In this document: piece by piece, positions 41,349-56,300 of the stretch
Position numbering within the stretch: position 1 is the first letter of the stretch
Layout of the letters: every line of letters starts with the position of its first letter
Origin: Mytilisepta virgata
Lineage: Eukaryota; Mollusca; Bivalvia; Mytilida; Mytilidae
Length of the DNA: 64,000 bases
Assembly: GCA_028015205.1 (NCBI GenBank)
Contig: CM051521.1
Location: 87,210,513-87,274,512 of the forward strand
Reading direction: 5' to 3'
The notes under the pieces: generated by a model
What the model saw: only the letters and a program-made list of their open reading frames with translations
Told to the model about the DNA's origin: nothing
Database searches by the model: none
Program-made: the position numbers and the translations under genes

Positions 41349-44300
41349 CTGAAAGCAGATTTTTCAAATTTGAAAAATTGTAAAGTTTATAGGTAATAAT
41401 ATTAAATCGGATACAAAATTCCTCTAGATTAACCTTAGCAGCAAAATGTTAATTATGATCCCTTTTTAATTTTCCAGTAGTAGTAATTAAGATACAATTT
41501 TATACATGTACTTTAGAAACTACTTAAGAATCGCAATGAAGGTCTTACCACAGAAGTATAGATTTATGGCAATAGTTATGAACACATCATCTGAGACATT
41601 TTTCAGTTTTCGCTGATTGTCTTGCTTCACAACTTGTTAATATGGGCAGCTAAGAGATGTTTTCCAGTGTCGCCACATGTCCATTGTGACCTTTTTTGTA
41701 ATTTTTGTTCGGTTTCATGGGTGTTGTCTTTTGACATTTACCCCAATTCTACTCTAATATTTTGCTGTTAATAACATACGAAAAAGTAATCTGTAAAAAT
41801 AATTTTACCTATGTGTACAAACCAGGAAGTTCCATCGTGTTTTGTAATCGGTGAGACAGTAAAATCAGTAAAATCTGGTGGATAAGTATCTTTTCTGGTA
41901 TCAGGAAACCCATTCACCCGGGTAGAGAGAACGGTATGTCTGTCAAAGACTGCACAGGCAAAAGAAATATCATTTGAAATTAGATCTGTTCGCTGAGTGG
42001 GAAGATTCAAGTATGTATAAGTTCAAAATTAATAATAATTTTGTAGAAAACTCTGTGAATAAGTGTAATAATGTTTTACCATATTCAGTGTCAAAAAGCA
42101 CATTTGCATATCAAGGTCTAATATCAATAGTACAATAAGTTTCATATACAGTTTATATTTTAAGTTGGAGAAAATGTGGAGAACAGCTACATAATGTTCA
42201 AAATGTGCATGTTAAAATCAATACAACAATTAAAAACAGTAATAAAATCCGAAAGTATATCTAAGAATTTTGTACGGAGTTGTTAGTTTCAAAACCTTTT
42301 AAGTGCGGAGTTGTACATGAAATTCAACAACAACTTCTATAATAATAGATATAAAGATATCAGTTGTATGCTAGTATGAATATACTAGGAAATTAGCTGG
42401 TAATACCCTCAGACACATGGAGTCTACAGCCGAGGCATCGACTCATTAATACACATTGAAAAATATACATTAAAATCTATGATATTAATTTTGATATACA
42501 GTATATGGATATTTGGTAAATTTTTTGGTGAGACATGTATTAGAATGTATGTTGTTTCAGGATCAAGGAGACAAATATCAAACCTTAGAATAATGTTATT
42601 TTGAATAATTAATTTACAATACTCATATAGACACATATATTTTTTTTATTATTATGAAACTATTGTTCATCCCTGGAACAAATTGTTATCTCTATTGTTT
42701 TATACCCGCAACATTAGAAAGATATTAATTATTGTAGTAATTTGGTTAGTAAAGATTTTAAAAACAAGCAGTTTGATGAAAGGTGACAATGTTATCCTGT
42801 TTGTCAAACAGAGATTGTAAACCAAATTCGCATTAAATACTGCACCTCTTTCACAATACAATACACTGTATAGAAATAAAATGCGTAAAGTGCAAAAGTG
42901 GAGTTCAGGTCTCAAGCTTAAATTCACAATTTTGAAATTGAACTCCTGTGTGTCTCCAGTTTTGAAAATCAAAATCATATTGCACATCTATATATAGAGT
43001 TTGACAATATTATATAGAACATAAAGCATAATGTGAAAAAGGAAAGAGGAGTTTAGATCACACGCTTTTAAAAATTCACAATGTTCAAACTTCGACCCTT
43101 GTAGGACTCGGGTTTTGAAACCCTATTGTGCAATTACAAGCAGAGCTTGATACTCGTAATACTATAGAAATATAATACATAACGAGGATAATTATTGAGA
43201 AGCTTATGTCACAATGCAAGCTTAAATTCACAGCTTTTAAAATATTGACCCTTTGGTCAAATTCTAAGCCTTTATATAGCATTTACATATAGCGTTAACA
43301 ATACACCACATCCTGTAACGTAAAAGTTAACACTTCTAGCGTCCGTACATCGTATGTATAGCGTCCGTACATCGTTCGTTTAGCGTCCGTACATCGTCCG
43401 TACAACATCCGTTCAGTATATATACGTACATCGTTCGTTCAGCGTCCGTAAATTGTCCGTGCATCGTTTCGTTTATCGTTTGATTTAATGGTAAATCTCA
43501 GTGTTTGGTGTAAAACAGTGTTAGCGTTTCGTTTTGAGTATGGTTTATGATATCGTTTATCGTATGCTAAATGGTACCGTTTAGCGTTTTATTTATCGTA
43601 TGGTACATTGTTTGGCAAATGGTATATTGTTCACTGTTTCGTTAAGCGTTTGCTTCAGCATATCCTACGGTGATTGGTCGCTTATATAGACCACGCGTCT
43701 TCTATGTGAAAACAAAATTGTAGCCCCTCCCTTTTCATTAATAATACAGAAATGTATAGGTCACAGAATATATCATTCTTCTCTTCTTCGCACGCACATG
43801 ACGTATATTTTAGTTTTAATTTTCACTAAACATGCACTTGTATTAGGAAAACTTCACTCACTGTAGGTCTTTTGGCATTGTTAAAAAAACTTAATTACTG
43901 CCAATCTACTCAATATACACATAAGTCATTGTCTAAGGTTAAATGTAAATATCAGTTTAACCACAACTTACAACAAGTAAAATGAAAAGCGTCCAATTGA
44001 CTCTATTAAAAAAAACTTGAGCCCTTCAAAATGCCATTAGTCGAAATAGGAACTATTTGAATTTGTAACTGTTAAGCTTTTAGTTCCTAAGGGATACCTG
44101 GTGTGTGATCTGTGAACTTGATTTTATACATCATTAGAATAGAGAATGGAAACGGGGAATGTGTCAAAGATGTGTCAACATCCCGATCAAAGAGCAGAAA
44201 ACATATACATATCATTGTACATATACGGAATTGAAAACATTTCGTTCAATGAAATGTACCTTGTACAGACAAAAGAAATGATCCCTCATCATTTTAATCA

Positions 44301-47300
44301 GGCATATAAAAATACCAAATTAAGGAATCAAAAACCCATAGAAGGACAAAACTAATGTACGACGTTTTTTTTCTCCAACATCGGGAAGTCACAAAATTCC
44401 TGACAGGCTTATCGGAATTTAATAGGTGATTATAAAAGGGGACAAATTCCTTAACGCTCAGATAATTACATGTAATTACTCCATGTGGCAATCTGACAGA
44501 ATTCGGCACAAGCTACGAAAAATCGTAAAACTGCATTATTCCTGCAAATTATAAACTATTTTGGATTTATTGTTTTTTTTTATAAATATATATATTTAAA
44601 AAGTGTAAAATTACAGACAAAAGTCATTTCAATTACGGCTAATTGCTTTAATTTATAATTTATGGCTTTATAGGACCCAAATGTCATAATTGGTCATTTG
44701 TGAGTTACCCTGTCGCTATCGTTCGATATAAACATATAAAAGGTAGGTAACTGACTACAGCTATTGTAGCAGTACTTGTCCCTTATATCCTTGGGATGTA
44801 ATAAAATTTATACCGATATGCACGTACCTGTAAAGGAAGTTCGGGGGACCACCCAGTGTTTAATGATCGAAGAATGTGATAATGACATAGTTGAAAATTT
44901 TAAGCAAGTGCAAGCTCGTAAATCTTCCTTGCTGTGAAATAATTTCACACTTTTTACAGATAAAATAACAGTAGAACGTCTACTGATACTTTTATCCAGG
45001 TGGACAGTGTCATAACAACTCATTAATAATTAATTTTGATATTCCCAAAGTCATTTCTATTAAAATACAATCTGAACCGCTAATACTGAGATATAAAAAA
45101 CTATTTCAATACTTCAAATTAAAATTTCACACCTGCTTGTTCTACAAGACATTGTCATTCACAAAACTTTGTATATGTATATAGAAAATTAAATTTTGTA
45201 AGAAAAAATGTATTTAATTTTTGGATCTATTAAATCAAAATAACCGCTAACAATGAACGGTAGATCACATAAACTGAAATTCCGAATATTTATGCATACA
45301 TGAAGAACATATGTGATATGCATATAATTTACATCTCTTTGATTCGTATTAAGCATGATAATACAACAATTGCTAATAATATATTTTAAACAAAAACAAC
45401 AAAACAATTAAAAAACAGTAAAATATAAATTAGTTAAAGTTCTTGTCCCGCAAATAACTTCTATATATGGAAAACGCAAAAATATACCATATACGATAAA
45501 CTATACAATGCACGATATAAACAGGAAATGCATATGAATTCAAGCTTGAATGACTCACTGTTGTTTTCCTGCTTGTGGTATGTGCTCTGTTGGGTGGCAC
45601 TCATTGATTGGTATGTCATAATTGACCTTTTCTGTTATCAGTTTTGTTTAATTCAATTCACAATTTTCTTAATCTGGGCCCCATGTTCTGAATATCAATT
45701 TTTTAAAATCCTAGTGTCCATCTACATATAGTGTATGAGAATGTTGTACAGAAAAAAAAATCATAAATTGAAAAATGAAAGAGGAAATTATGTCACCAGG
45801 TTAAAGTCACGATTTTCAAATTTTGACCCTGTGTGCCCAAAGTTTGGAAAATTCTAACATCTTTATGTGCGTTTAGATATAGTATATGGAAATACTATTT
45901 GGAAATGCATAACATTAAAAATGTAAGAGGACTTTACCTGTGAATAAAGTTTAGGTTAAAGAAAAGTATGAGGATGGACGAACGGACAGACAGACGGGAC
46001 GGTTTCTTCATAACTGCGTGGATAGAGACAAATATCAAGCTACTAGCTTTGATTAAAAGCACGTAAAAAGAGTTAGTTGTTTACTGTTCTCTTTTGGTCA
46101 TGTATAAACCGTTTCAACTCTACAGCACATAATTAAATTACGCTACTGTTTCTTCTTTTGTCACATTGTGTATTTCAGATGCGGCATAACGTCATAAATG
46201 AATAGTAATATGAATATAGACGAACACCAAGTATTTTTCCGTATTGTCCATGTTTATTTTTCTAATTCCTTTCTATGCTGAATATCAAAATGAAGAATCA
46301 TTGCATATTTTGATTGATACATGTAGTACGAATGTCAATTGTTCTAAACCTTAAAGTACATAGATTTTAGCTCACCTGACCAAAGGCCATGTACGCTTTT
46401 GTCATCAGTTGGCGTCCGTCGGCCGTCCGTCTGTTAACTTTTCACATTTTAATATTATCCTCTGCAACCACTAGGCCAAGTAGAATAAACTTGTCAGGAA
46501 GCATCTATGTAAAGTCTATTATAAAGTTTGCTCATTTCGTCCCGATCGGAAAACAAACATGCCCGCCATTCCAATAGTTGTTTCTGATTTGCTGACTTTT
46601 CAAACATCTTCTCCTCTGAAACTGCTAAGCCAAATGAAACAAAACTTGACAGGACGCATATATGGGAGGTCTTTTATTACATATTCTCATGTTGTTCCGA
46701 TCTGACTACAAATATGGCCGCAATGGCAACTTCTTATCTCTGATTGGCTGATATAAAAAAATATTCTCCTCTGAAATCGCTTGGCCAAATGGAACGAACC
46801 TTGACAGGAAGTATCTGTGGGAGGTTCTTTACAAAGTTTCCTCATTTCGTCCCGATCGGAAAACAAACATGGCCGCCATGGGAAATTCTGGTTTCTCATT
46901 GGTAAATTAAAACAATTTTTTTTCTCTCGGACTACTGGACCAAATAAAATGAAACTTGACAGGAAACATCTATGTGGGGATCTTTAATTTTTTCCCGATC
47001 CGACTACAAATATGGCCACCATGGGGAGCTCTTGTTTCTGATTGACTGATATAAACAAATCTTCTCTGAAATCGCTTGACCAAATGGAACGAAACTTGAT
47101 AGGAAGTATAATATGGGAGGTCCTTTACAAAGTTTCCTCATTTTGTCCCGATCTGGAAACACACATGGCCGTCATGGGCAATTCTTGTTTCTCATTGGTT
47201 GATTAAAAACACTTTTTTGATCTGGAACTACTTGGCCAAAACTGTCAGCCAAACTTGACAGGAAGCACCTATGGAAATTTTTGTCATTATGATTTGGCGA

Positions 47301-50300
47301 CGAGCATGGTTGCCATGGGCAATTCTTGTTTCTGATTGGCTGATTGAAGAAATCTTCTTCTCTAAAACAACTTGGCCATATTCTCATGTTATTCCGATCG
47401 GACTACAAATATGGCCGCAATGGCAACTTCTTTTCTCTGATTGGCTGATATAAAAAATATTCTCCTCTGAAATCGCTTGGCCAAATAGAACAAATCTTGA
47501 CAGGAATCATCTGGGGGAGGTTTTTTACAAAGTTTCCTCACTTTGTCCAGACCAGGCGACGAACATGGCCGCCATGGGCAATTCTTGTGTCTGATTGGTT
47601 GATTTAAAAAAAATTCTTGTGTCTGATTGGTTGATTTAAAAAAAAATTCTCTGAAACTAATTGGGCAAATAGAGATGGCCAAATAGAGCCAAACTTGACA
47701 GAAAAAGTCTATGGCATATAATAAAAATCTACAGAACTGCTATATCGATTGACACCAAACCCTATGGGAAATACATGCAAAAATCATTTGGAGAACCGCC
47801 AAATTTTAGAATATGCTGACTTGTAAGTAGAAGGACCTTGATGAAGAAACATTTTGCTTAAGACAGTTTTATATTCAGTCGGTCTTCATCACGAATTGAT
47901 TGACCGTAACCTTGTATGACTAGATATCTTCAGTTAGATTCACGCCCTTCTGGAAATGACATCTCACCGGACTTCACTGGCTTATACTCACTGGCAATGT
48001 GACGGGTGCTGTTATTGAAGCAGGACATGGTTACCCTTCCGGAGGACCTGATGTTACTTCCGGTTTTAGTCAAAGTTCACATTGCTAGAGTTTTTGCTTC
48101 TTTGGTGTCTTGTTCTATTTTGTTTAGTTTATTATATGTTTTATTCCCTTGTACAATTGTGGCGTTTGCTTGTTGTGTTCCAATCTCATGACTTTATCTT
48201 TTCCTTGAATTTCGAATTAACGGACTTTTCCAATTTTTTTTTATCTTCGGTATTCTTTGCCGAAATGTTTATGTACGTAAATTACCAGTCATATAATAAG
48301 GCTGATACGTCGAACAGTGACATGATGAATGCCAAAGTTAGAACGGCTCCAAATAGAACGTAACAAAACCGTTTTCGAAGAATGTTCTATAATAAACCTA
48401 ATCGCTTATCAAAAGGTTCTAATTTTGATACAACTCTATCCTCAGACCTATAAACACTCCAAAACGGATATCATCAAGTTAATAGTTCATTTTAATAATG
48501 GCAATGCTACATGATTTGATTAAACACATTTACCATTTGCAGAGCCAAGAAAGTGGTTATATTTTGAAAAACCAAAACTGTTGCTCGCAATGTTTTGGTG
48601 ATTACTCTTGGTATCTTAGTTTACTTTATGTACAGATCTACCATTAAGTTCAATTAAACTACAATTGTACGTCTTTATTTATCATTATTTGAGAAAAAAC
48701 ATCTTATATTTGAGCAGTGTACCTGTGCAATATAGAAAGTTAACCGTGTAAGTTATATGGAAAATAGTTACCAGTTTGATCTACCATATCTACGGTGAAA
48801 ATCTTATCATGTTTGTCAGTCAGGTATTCTTTCACATCTGTAGCGGTTTGTTCAATCCAACCTGAGGGAGTGGTGAACCTGTGACTTGATATTTTCTCAC
48901 TGTCGGAAGTCTTATATACCTTCTCTGTGGTCTTTACACGTGTTTGTGGAGACAATAAACTACCCAATGCTAAAAACATATGATGTTTTAATTACCACAT
49001 TTAGTTAATGAAGCATATGATATTTCAATAAAGGAGGGGAAAGATTTGTTGAAAATACATATGTACATTGTACATACACAGTGATTATTTTTTTTTGTTG
49101 CATAATGAGTATATTACATGTACTATATTTAAGTACACGTAAAAGCTTCTGCTATCAGGCAATCGGGAAATATAAAATACCAATTGTAAATACTAATGTA
49201 AGTAATATGCAATAATATTATAAAATTGGCCTTGTACGTTGCTGATGAAACATTATGTGTTCAAAAATCTGTTACAGTGCCATAAAAGTTCTTCTATACC
49301 AAAACCAAGGCTTGGTTATATCAACTTAAAGAAACATCCTACTATTCAGATTTACCAATAATAAATTGTTGATATCAAGTATCTATATTCTCATCACCTT
49401 TCAATTAAGCTAATAAAAATATGGGGTCAACGACCAGTTTATAGAGTTATGACGTCATCTTTATTACTTGGTTTTATATCAACCGCTTATGTATTATTTG
49501 GCCTATATTTTTTTCAAGATTGTTTTTGGGGCAAAACCCCGATTGTTTAAAGGCGGCATGACTTCTGTAACAAGAATATGTCCCAATGAAATAAACAGTA
49601 TCCATGGTGTTGGCACAAAGTGGTGTTAACAACTTTCCGCCATTTTTTGTTGTTGACTCAAAGTACGCGAAATCGCTAACCGCAAAAATTTTACCAATGA
49701 TAACATGAATAATATAATTATTTTTTTACAGAAGATGGAGAGTTACCTATTCTTCAGTTTTACCTTTGTTGAATCACCATTCCGATTCTGAGTTTCAATG
49801 CATGACAAAAATAAAGTGCAATATTCCACCTGCACGCGTCATATAAATACGGCTTTTCTCCCCCCCTTTTTCCCCATCCCCAAATAATTGATAAACGTTT
49901 TCTGGGCCAGCCGGCGATTCCCTGTGGGAAAAAAACTTTGATATGCGAGTTTGCATTGCTTTTCCTACTTTTAAATTAATCTTTCTGGGAAGGAAAGGAT
50001 TTTAACACCATTAATAAACATGTAACTTAGATTGAATTATTTGTTATAAATAATTACATTATATGTTCTAAAAAGTGATGTATTATAACCCAATAAAGGT
50101 CAAATTCTTGTTGAGAGAGTGTTCCTACGTTAACGTTGATGTCGCTGCAAAGCAGTAGACTAATTTTTTCCATACAATAAGGAGAATATTTAAGAATGCT
50201 TGCAAATGTAAAATGTAATTATAAGAACTGAATTCATAATTTTAGTAGCTGTAAAAGTCTTGACCATGCGCACATTTGTAGTATGAAGTATGTATATAAA

Positions 50301-53300
50301 AAATATGCTTCGGTTAAGGTTTAAGGATGCTCGCTGATCATGTTGAATTTTATAATTCAATCATATATACCTTAAAATGGTATTTGACAAAATCTATGAA
50401 ATCCTTTTTATTTTTTCATATATTTTTGAGAGACTGAGGTTGCCAATGCAAAGACAATGAAAAACCCAGAGAAAACCCATTTCCTGCAAATTTTCAAGGC
50501 CTTATAGCTATAAAAGGAGCACATGAACCTATATTTTTATACCCCCAGCAAACAAATTTTGGGGGGTATATAGGAATCACCTTGTCCGTCCGTCTGTCTG
50601 TCTGTCTGTCTGTCCGTCGTCCAAATATCTTGTAAGCGCAACTCCTCCTAGACCGCTCAATGGATTTCAACGAAACTTTACAGAAAGGAAGTACATCATC
50701 CAAAGATGTGCATGAAGAAAAATCTTTGCTTTCCGATACCACACAAGGGGGATAATTGGACTTCAAAGCAGGGGGTATCCTTTGTGAGCTTTGCTCACAG
50801 TACATCTAGTTTTCTTGCTTATTTGTTTACTATTCATATGTTCTCTCAAACTAAAACACCTATTTCAAATCCTATTTATTTCCTATTAGACTAGCGATCA
50901 TCCTTAAACCATGTACACCCCAATAAAATACAAAACTGAAGCATTAAAGTCTTAACTAAATGTCCCAAAACTGTTTCTATAAATTTTGTATTATATCTTG
51001 TATGTAGTGTCTAAAAGTAACTTGCATTTGTTTGGAAACTGAATATTTTATCATCTGTATTGATCAAAAGAAAAAAGGTTACTCGATTTTTTTCACGTAC
51101 TAGTTCATAACTGACACCGGTTTTGGTAATTGACATTAATTTGTAAAGATGTCTTTTTACTCTGATTTATACTCATTTTTATTTTGATAGGGCCCCACCT
51201 AAAAAGTGCATTTTTAGACTTAGACTTAACGTGTCTATTAAAAAATGTATATTTATTTAAGGAGTAGAATGACTTCATTTGTTGAAAAAATGTTATTCAA
51301 ATTTTATCTGACATAGAGCAAAACCACTATTGTAAAAAAAACTGTATCACAAATACCAAGATAAATTTGATGCACTATATGGCCATTTCGTTGACTGACA
51401 ACTCATTAGCTGTGCTCGAGATCAAAATGTTGGAAATCCGGTAAAAGATAAAATGATGAATTAATAAGCATTGTAAAACATGTTAATACCGGTTGGCCTG
51501 CTTTTAGCCAATTGCAATTCAATAATTTTCACTGATATGATTATATTATATGGCTTTTTGCATTGTTTTGTTGACGAAATCTTATACACAAAAGTGCTTC
51601 TTTAGCAGAACCAAACGTTTTATTATAGGAACTAAAGCATAAGTATGATAATTATGGTCATTTAGATATTCAATATTGCTAGATAAAATAATATTATACA
51701 AAGCATTAAATTACCTGCTGAACAATTGTTAGAAATAATTCTTTTTGCTACAGAGGTTGTTGAGGAACACGCAGCTGGATATGCGTTATTACAAAGTGTT
51801 GGCGAAAAAACTAATTTATTTCGTCTTTTTGTCACTAAAAGACAGCTTATGCTTCGTAAGCCTTCAACTTTACCTAGATAATACATAAATCTAAAGTAAT
51901 ACCATTCGTATTAGCAAGAATCTTTCAAATTATTGTACAAGCATGCATACAACATACCTTTATTCGAGTTTGTACAAGGTAATAACTAGTACAATACCGT
52001 CAATGTGTGATATGTGTTACAATTATGGATAGTAAACCGACTGTTTTGAATTTAGTCACTAATTTGTATGATTAAAGACATGTATTATGACCAGAAACCC
52101 AAATTTTGTCTTAACGGAGATTATGGTTTTGTTTGTTGTTAAATATTAAGAAACAGGCCATATATCACGTTTTGGTCTTATTAACTTTTGTTTTTTTTTC
52201 TGAAACATCAGAAATGGTTAAAATCAACAAAGTCAATATTAAACAAAGATAAACGATGTTATTTCTGCATCTTTCTTTAGATGTAAAATATTTCCAAATC
52301 AATGAAACCTGAGTAAATTAAAATTAAAGAAACCTAACAATGTTATCAAAGTAATATAATGATGATTCGGATGTTTAAAAATAACAATCCAAAGATACTA
52401 ATATTCGATATAGTAAATTTATACTATACTGTATATTAAATTTGCATAGCAACTGTACCCTCCGAAATTGTAAAACTTGTAACACCAAGGAGTATTTCTA
52501 TCGTGCATAGCTCTGTGCTTTTTTTATTGTTGTTTTAGTTTGCAACATTTCAGACCTTCAGCAGAACTAACGAGTCGTAAATCTTGTGCATCAAAGTTGG
52601 TATATCCGGTATTAGGTAAATATTGTTTTATTTTTCGCAAACAGTTTTGATTATAATAAGAAATATTGGTGCTGATGCTTTGAGCATCATGAAATTTATA
52701 ACCGACAAGGAATTTGCTAGACTTTGATGACACGTTTTTCAATAGACATATAAATTTCCTTTGTGGACAAACCTTGGCCGATATATTCTTCTTTTGGTAT
52801 GAGGGAAGAGTAACGTTAGTACTGAGAAAAGAAATGATAAGTTACAATTAGGTCAGTTCTTTTAATTTAAATTCTGCTGTATATGATGCCTGCATTGTAA
52901 TCTCTCAGCTACTCTAATAATTCTTGGTATTAAATTTTGATTGTATGGACTTCCCCTAATTCTTCATGTTGATTTTGGTATATTTATGCCGATATATTTA
53001 CATCACATTTGGTGATTTTTATATTTCATAGAAACTTGTAAATTCGGAGAAGTCATATTATAAATTTTGAAATATATTAACGAAATACACATATAAATTA
53101 ATTTAAGTGCAGATTTAATAACATATCTCATCTAAACACATTACTTTACATATCTTATTCATACAAACAATAACAAGACATTTATATAACCGAATGATTC
53201 TACGTATTACAAGTGGGCTTGTTTTTCAAACATGGAAATATTAATTGGAGGGGACTGCAACTTATTTTTATTGTGAAAAGACGATACAAGGTTTTTAAAG

Positions 53301-56300
53301 TAAATGCGACATATGCATGATCCTATTAAAACATTTGTACATGTAGATCAAAACATACAGTTGTTGTTGATTCATTACATACCACACATTTTTGTTAAAG
53401 TCTCATCATCATCTATCCATTGTAAAACAGCTTTTCTATATACATCGACCCAGTACATAACCCCCTCTTCCAGTTTTTTTTTTACTGTTTCAAGTGACGA
53501 CCACTGAAGTAATGTACACATGTTACTTGAACTCTCGTAAGTAGCTTGTGTCCTGGTAAGACTAATATCTATATCAAAAACAATCTGAATATTATTTGAG
53601 ACTTGCTAATGAGATAACACATTGTCAGTTATTATGTATAAAGACAAAGACATTACGCATTCTTATGGTATTATAAATGATACACTATCTTGATTTCATC
53701 ACTGTGCATGTAGTTATCAACAGGAACAATTGTGAAACCTTGTCAGCCAGTTGTTGACCTTAAAGATAGAATAAGTAATCCACAACAAAGACGGGTTAAA
53801 ACAATGAAAAATTCAGTGAAACTATAGGGCAATAATCTTTAGGAAAAAAACAGCACAGAACATAATTATTTTTAATTTTATTTGCTGTATATTTCTATTT
53901 ATTTAATTGTATAATTGTAGTAGTTGTTTTCTTTGTTCCTCTCTTCAAGAATTGACATGATCATTGGAGTGTGAAATTCGCCTCCATGTTATTGCTTCAC
54001 TACTCTGTTTCGATATTTAAGGATTACATACAATTTATCTACCAAAAGTAGTAAAACATTTTTAAGTTACTCATAAACATTTTACTTAGAGTTATACAGA
54101 TCTTCGATCGTGCTTTCGGGATTTACCACTATAAATTGTAGTCATGAGAGACCACTATTTTCGACAATATTCGACAGGGGCATACAACTAAATATGAAAT
54201 TTTAGTTGTGGTACTAGTGTGGTTGGCCAGTAGAACATGATAGAATATCGTGCGAGATTGTGGCAACGTTTGGTCCATGTAATACATATTGTTATGATCG
54301 ATCTTCGTCTCTAGTAAAAATATCCATTACTTATGAATAAGTAATAAATAATGGAAAAGGTTAACACTTTTTTCAGCAAAACAAAGTTAAAAAAAACGTT
54401 ATACCTACCTTTCATGTTGTTACAAAATCATAAATATAGATATCGAAACCGCTATATACTTTCGTATACAAAACGTCTAATTTTGGGATATTTGTTACCG
54501 TTTATGACAAAACTTTCGTTAGCAAAGAGTACATGTATAAAATTTGTGTTGAAAACAAAATATAAATTTCTAGGTTTATATGTATATTCACTTTGAGTTT
54601 GGCATTTGACTGTTATTTTACGTGTCTGTGTAATTTGTTACAGTACATGTATATTTTTATATGAAGTAATAGAATTGCAAAACATTGGAACTTGAATTTG
54701 ATTGAAACCCCGAGTTTTGAGGAATCAAATAGTTTCGGAAAACTCGACGAGATTACACTTTTTAAAAGCTGGAGATAATTCTGATTTTAAGTCACACGAA
54801 ATTGCAAATTTATGTAGAGAAAAGGCTTATTCCGTTAAGGACCACACTAATTCTGACTAAAAGTATTCTGAAGATGAAATTACAAACATGTTAGATTTTC
54901 TCATAGACAACATATTTGTTGAATTTGGCGGTCGAATGTTTCAACAAACAATTGGCATTCCAATGGGAACCAACTGTGCTCCTCTCCTCGCCGATCTGTT
55001 TCTGTACTCACACGAAGCAGACTTCATTCAAGGACTACTACGTAAAAACAGAAAGAAACTAGCCCAATCCTTTTTCATTTTTCGTTATATAGATGACGTG
55101 TTGTCGTTAAAGAACGATAAATTCCAAGACTTTCTACATCTCATCTACCCAGTGAGCTTTAAATTAAGGATACTACAGATACAGCGAAGTTCGCTTCATA
55201 TTTGGAATTCTTTTTTGAAATAGACAATGAGGGACATTTGAAGATGAAACTTTATGACAAACGCCATAACTTCGACTTTCCTATTGTTAACTTTCCCTTC
55301 TTGAGTAGCTATATAGCAGCATCGCCTGCAAATGGTGTCGACGTTTCTCAGCTTATCCGATAAGGGGCATGGGTGAGTTATCATGACCTTCGACAGGTTG
55401 TTCATTGTTTTTTTGGTTTTAGGTGTTTGTTGTGCTTGTGGTTGTTCCTTTTTCTTCCCGGGTTTGTCTGTCGAAGACAGAAAGTAATTACACAAAAAAA
55501 TCACCAAGCTGGTTAAATACTTTACAACATTAACTACCTGTTTGCCAAGTCAGTTCATTATGTTTGTCTTTTCAACTAAATTAAATTATAATGACACGAT
55601 ACGCCACGATTTATCAGCGTTGTCAGTCACGATAATACTAGCGTGGCCCACGATGTTGTCAGTAAACATTTTACAATTGTCATAATGTCATATCGGAAAA
55701 CTTTATTTCACATTAATTTCCAGAAATTTCTAAGCCTCTTCCTTTTAAAGAGATAACCCTTAGTTAAGTTTGGATACCTTTTTGTTTTAATTGTTTTGAT
55801 TTTTTATGGTTGTGCTTATTAATTAACCATTATATCTTTAACCGGTTTTAAAATATTTTTACTCGGGCACTGCTGATCAGTCAACGAAATGGCCATACAG
55901 TGCATCAAATTTATTTCGGTATTTTGTGATACGTTTTATTATCTAATTTGAATCTGTATCAGTTTTTTAACTTTAAAATATATCAGGTGCTGTTAAAAGC
56001 AGGACAACTTTTACTGGTCTGAAGCATCTGATGTCAACTGCTCGTACATTTTTTCTATCTTGTATTCTGTTTCTGTTGGCTTTACTTTATGTGCTATATG
56101 TTTGTATATACATTGTTTAATTAGCGGTGTTTCTGATCTGATGAATATGCCTTTTGTTTGAATTTCGGTATCCTTTTGCCACTAATAACATATTTCTACA
56201 GTGTATATAGTGATTATAGCTCCCATGTTTTATTGCATATTACTATATGTGAAAAAGTTGTATGTATGTTCATTGATATAGATTAGAGGATTGCAATAAA

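Noticed and set aside
46687..47682. Several 60-97 codon frames in the tandem array
   Set aside because: They are translations of the 150-bp units, similar to each other only because the DNA is repeated.
53383..53561. Acceptor at 53562 for the lectin-like exon
   Set aside because: It would give phase 2, which fits no neighbouring exon; the acceptor 7 nt upstream gives phase 1 and joins the exon at 57726.
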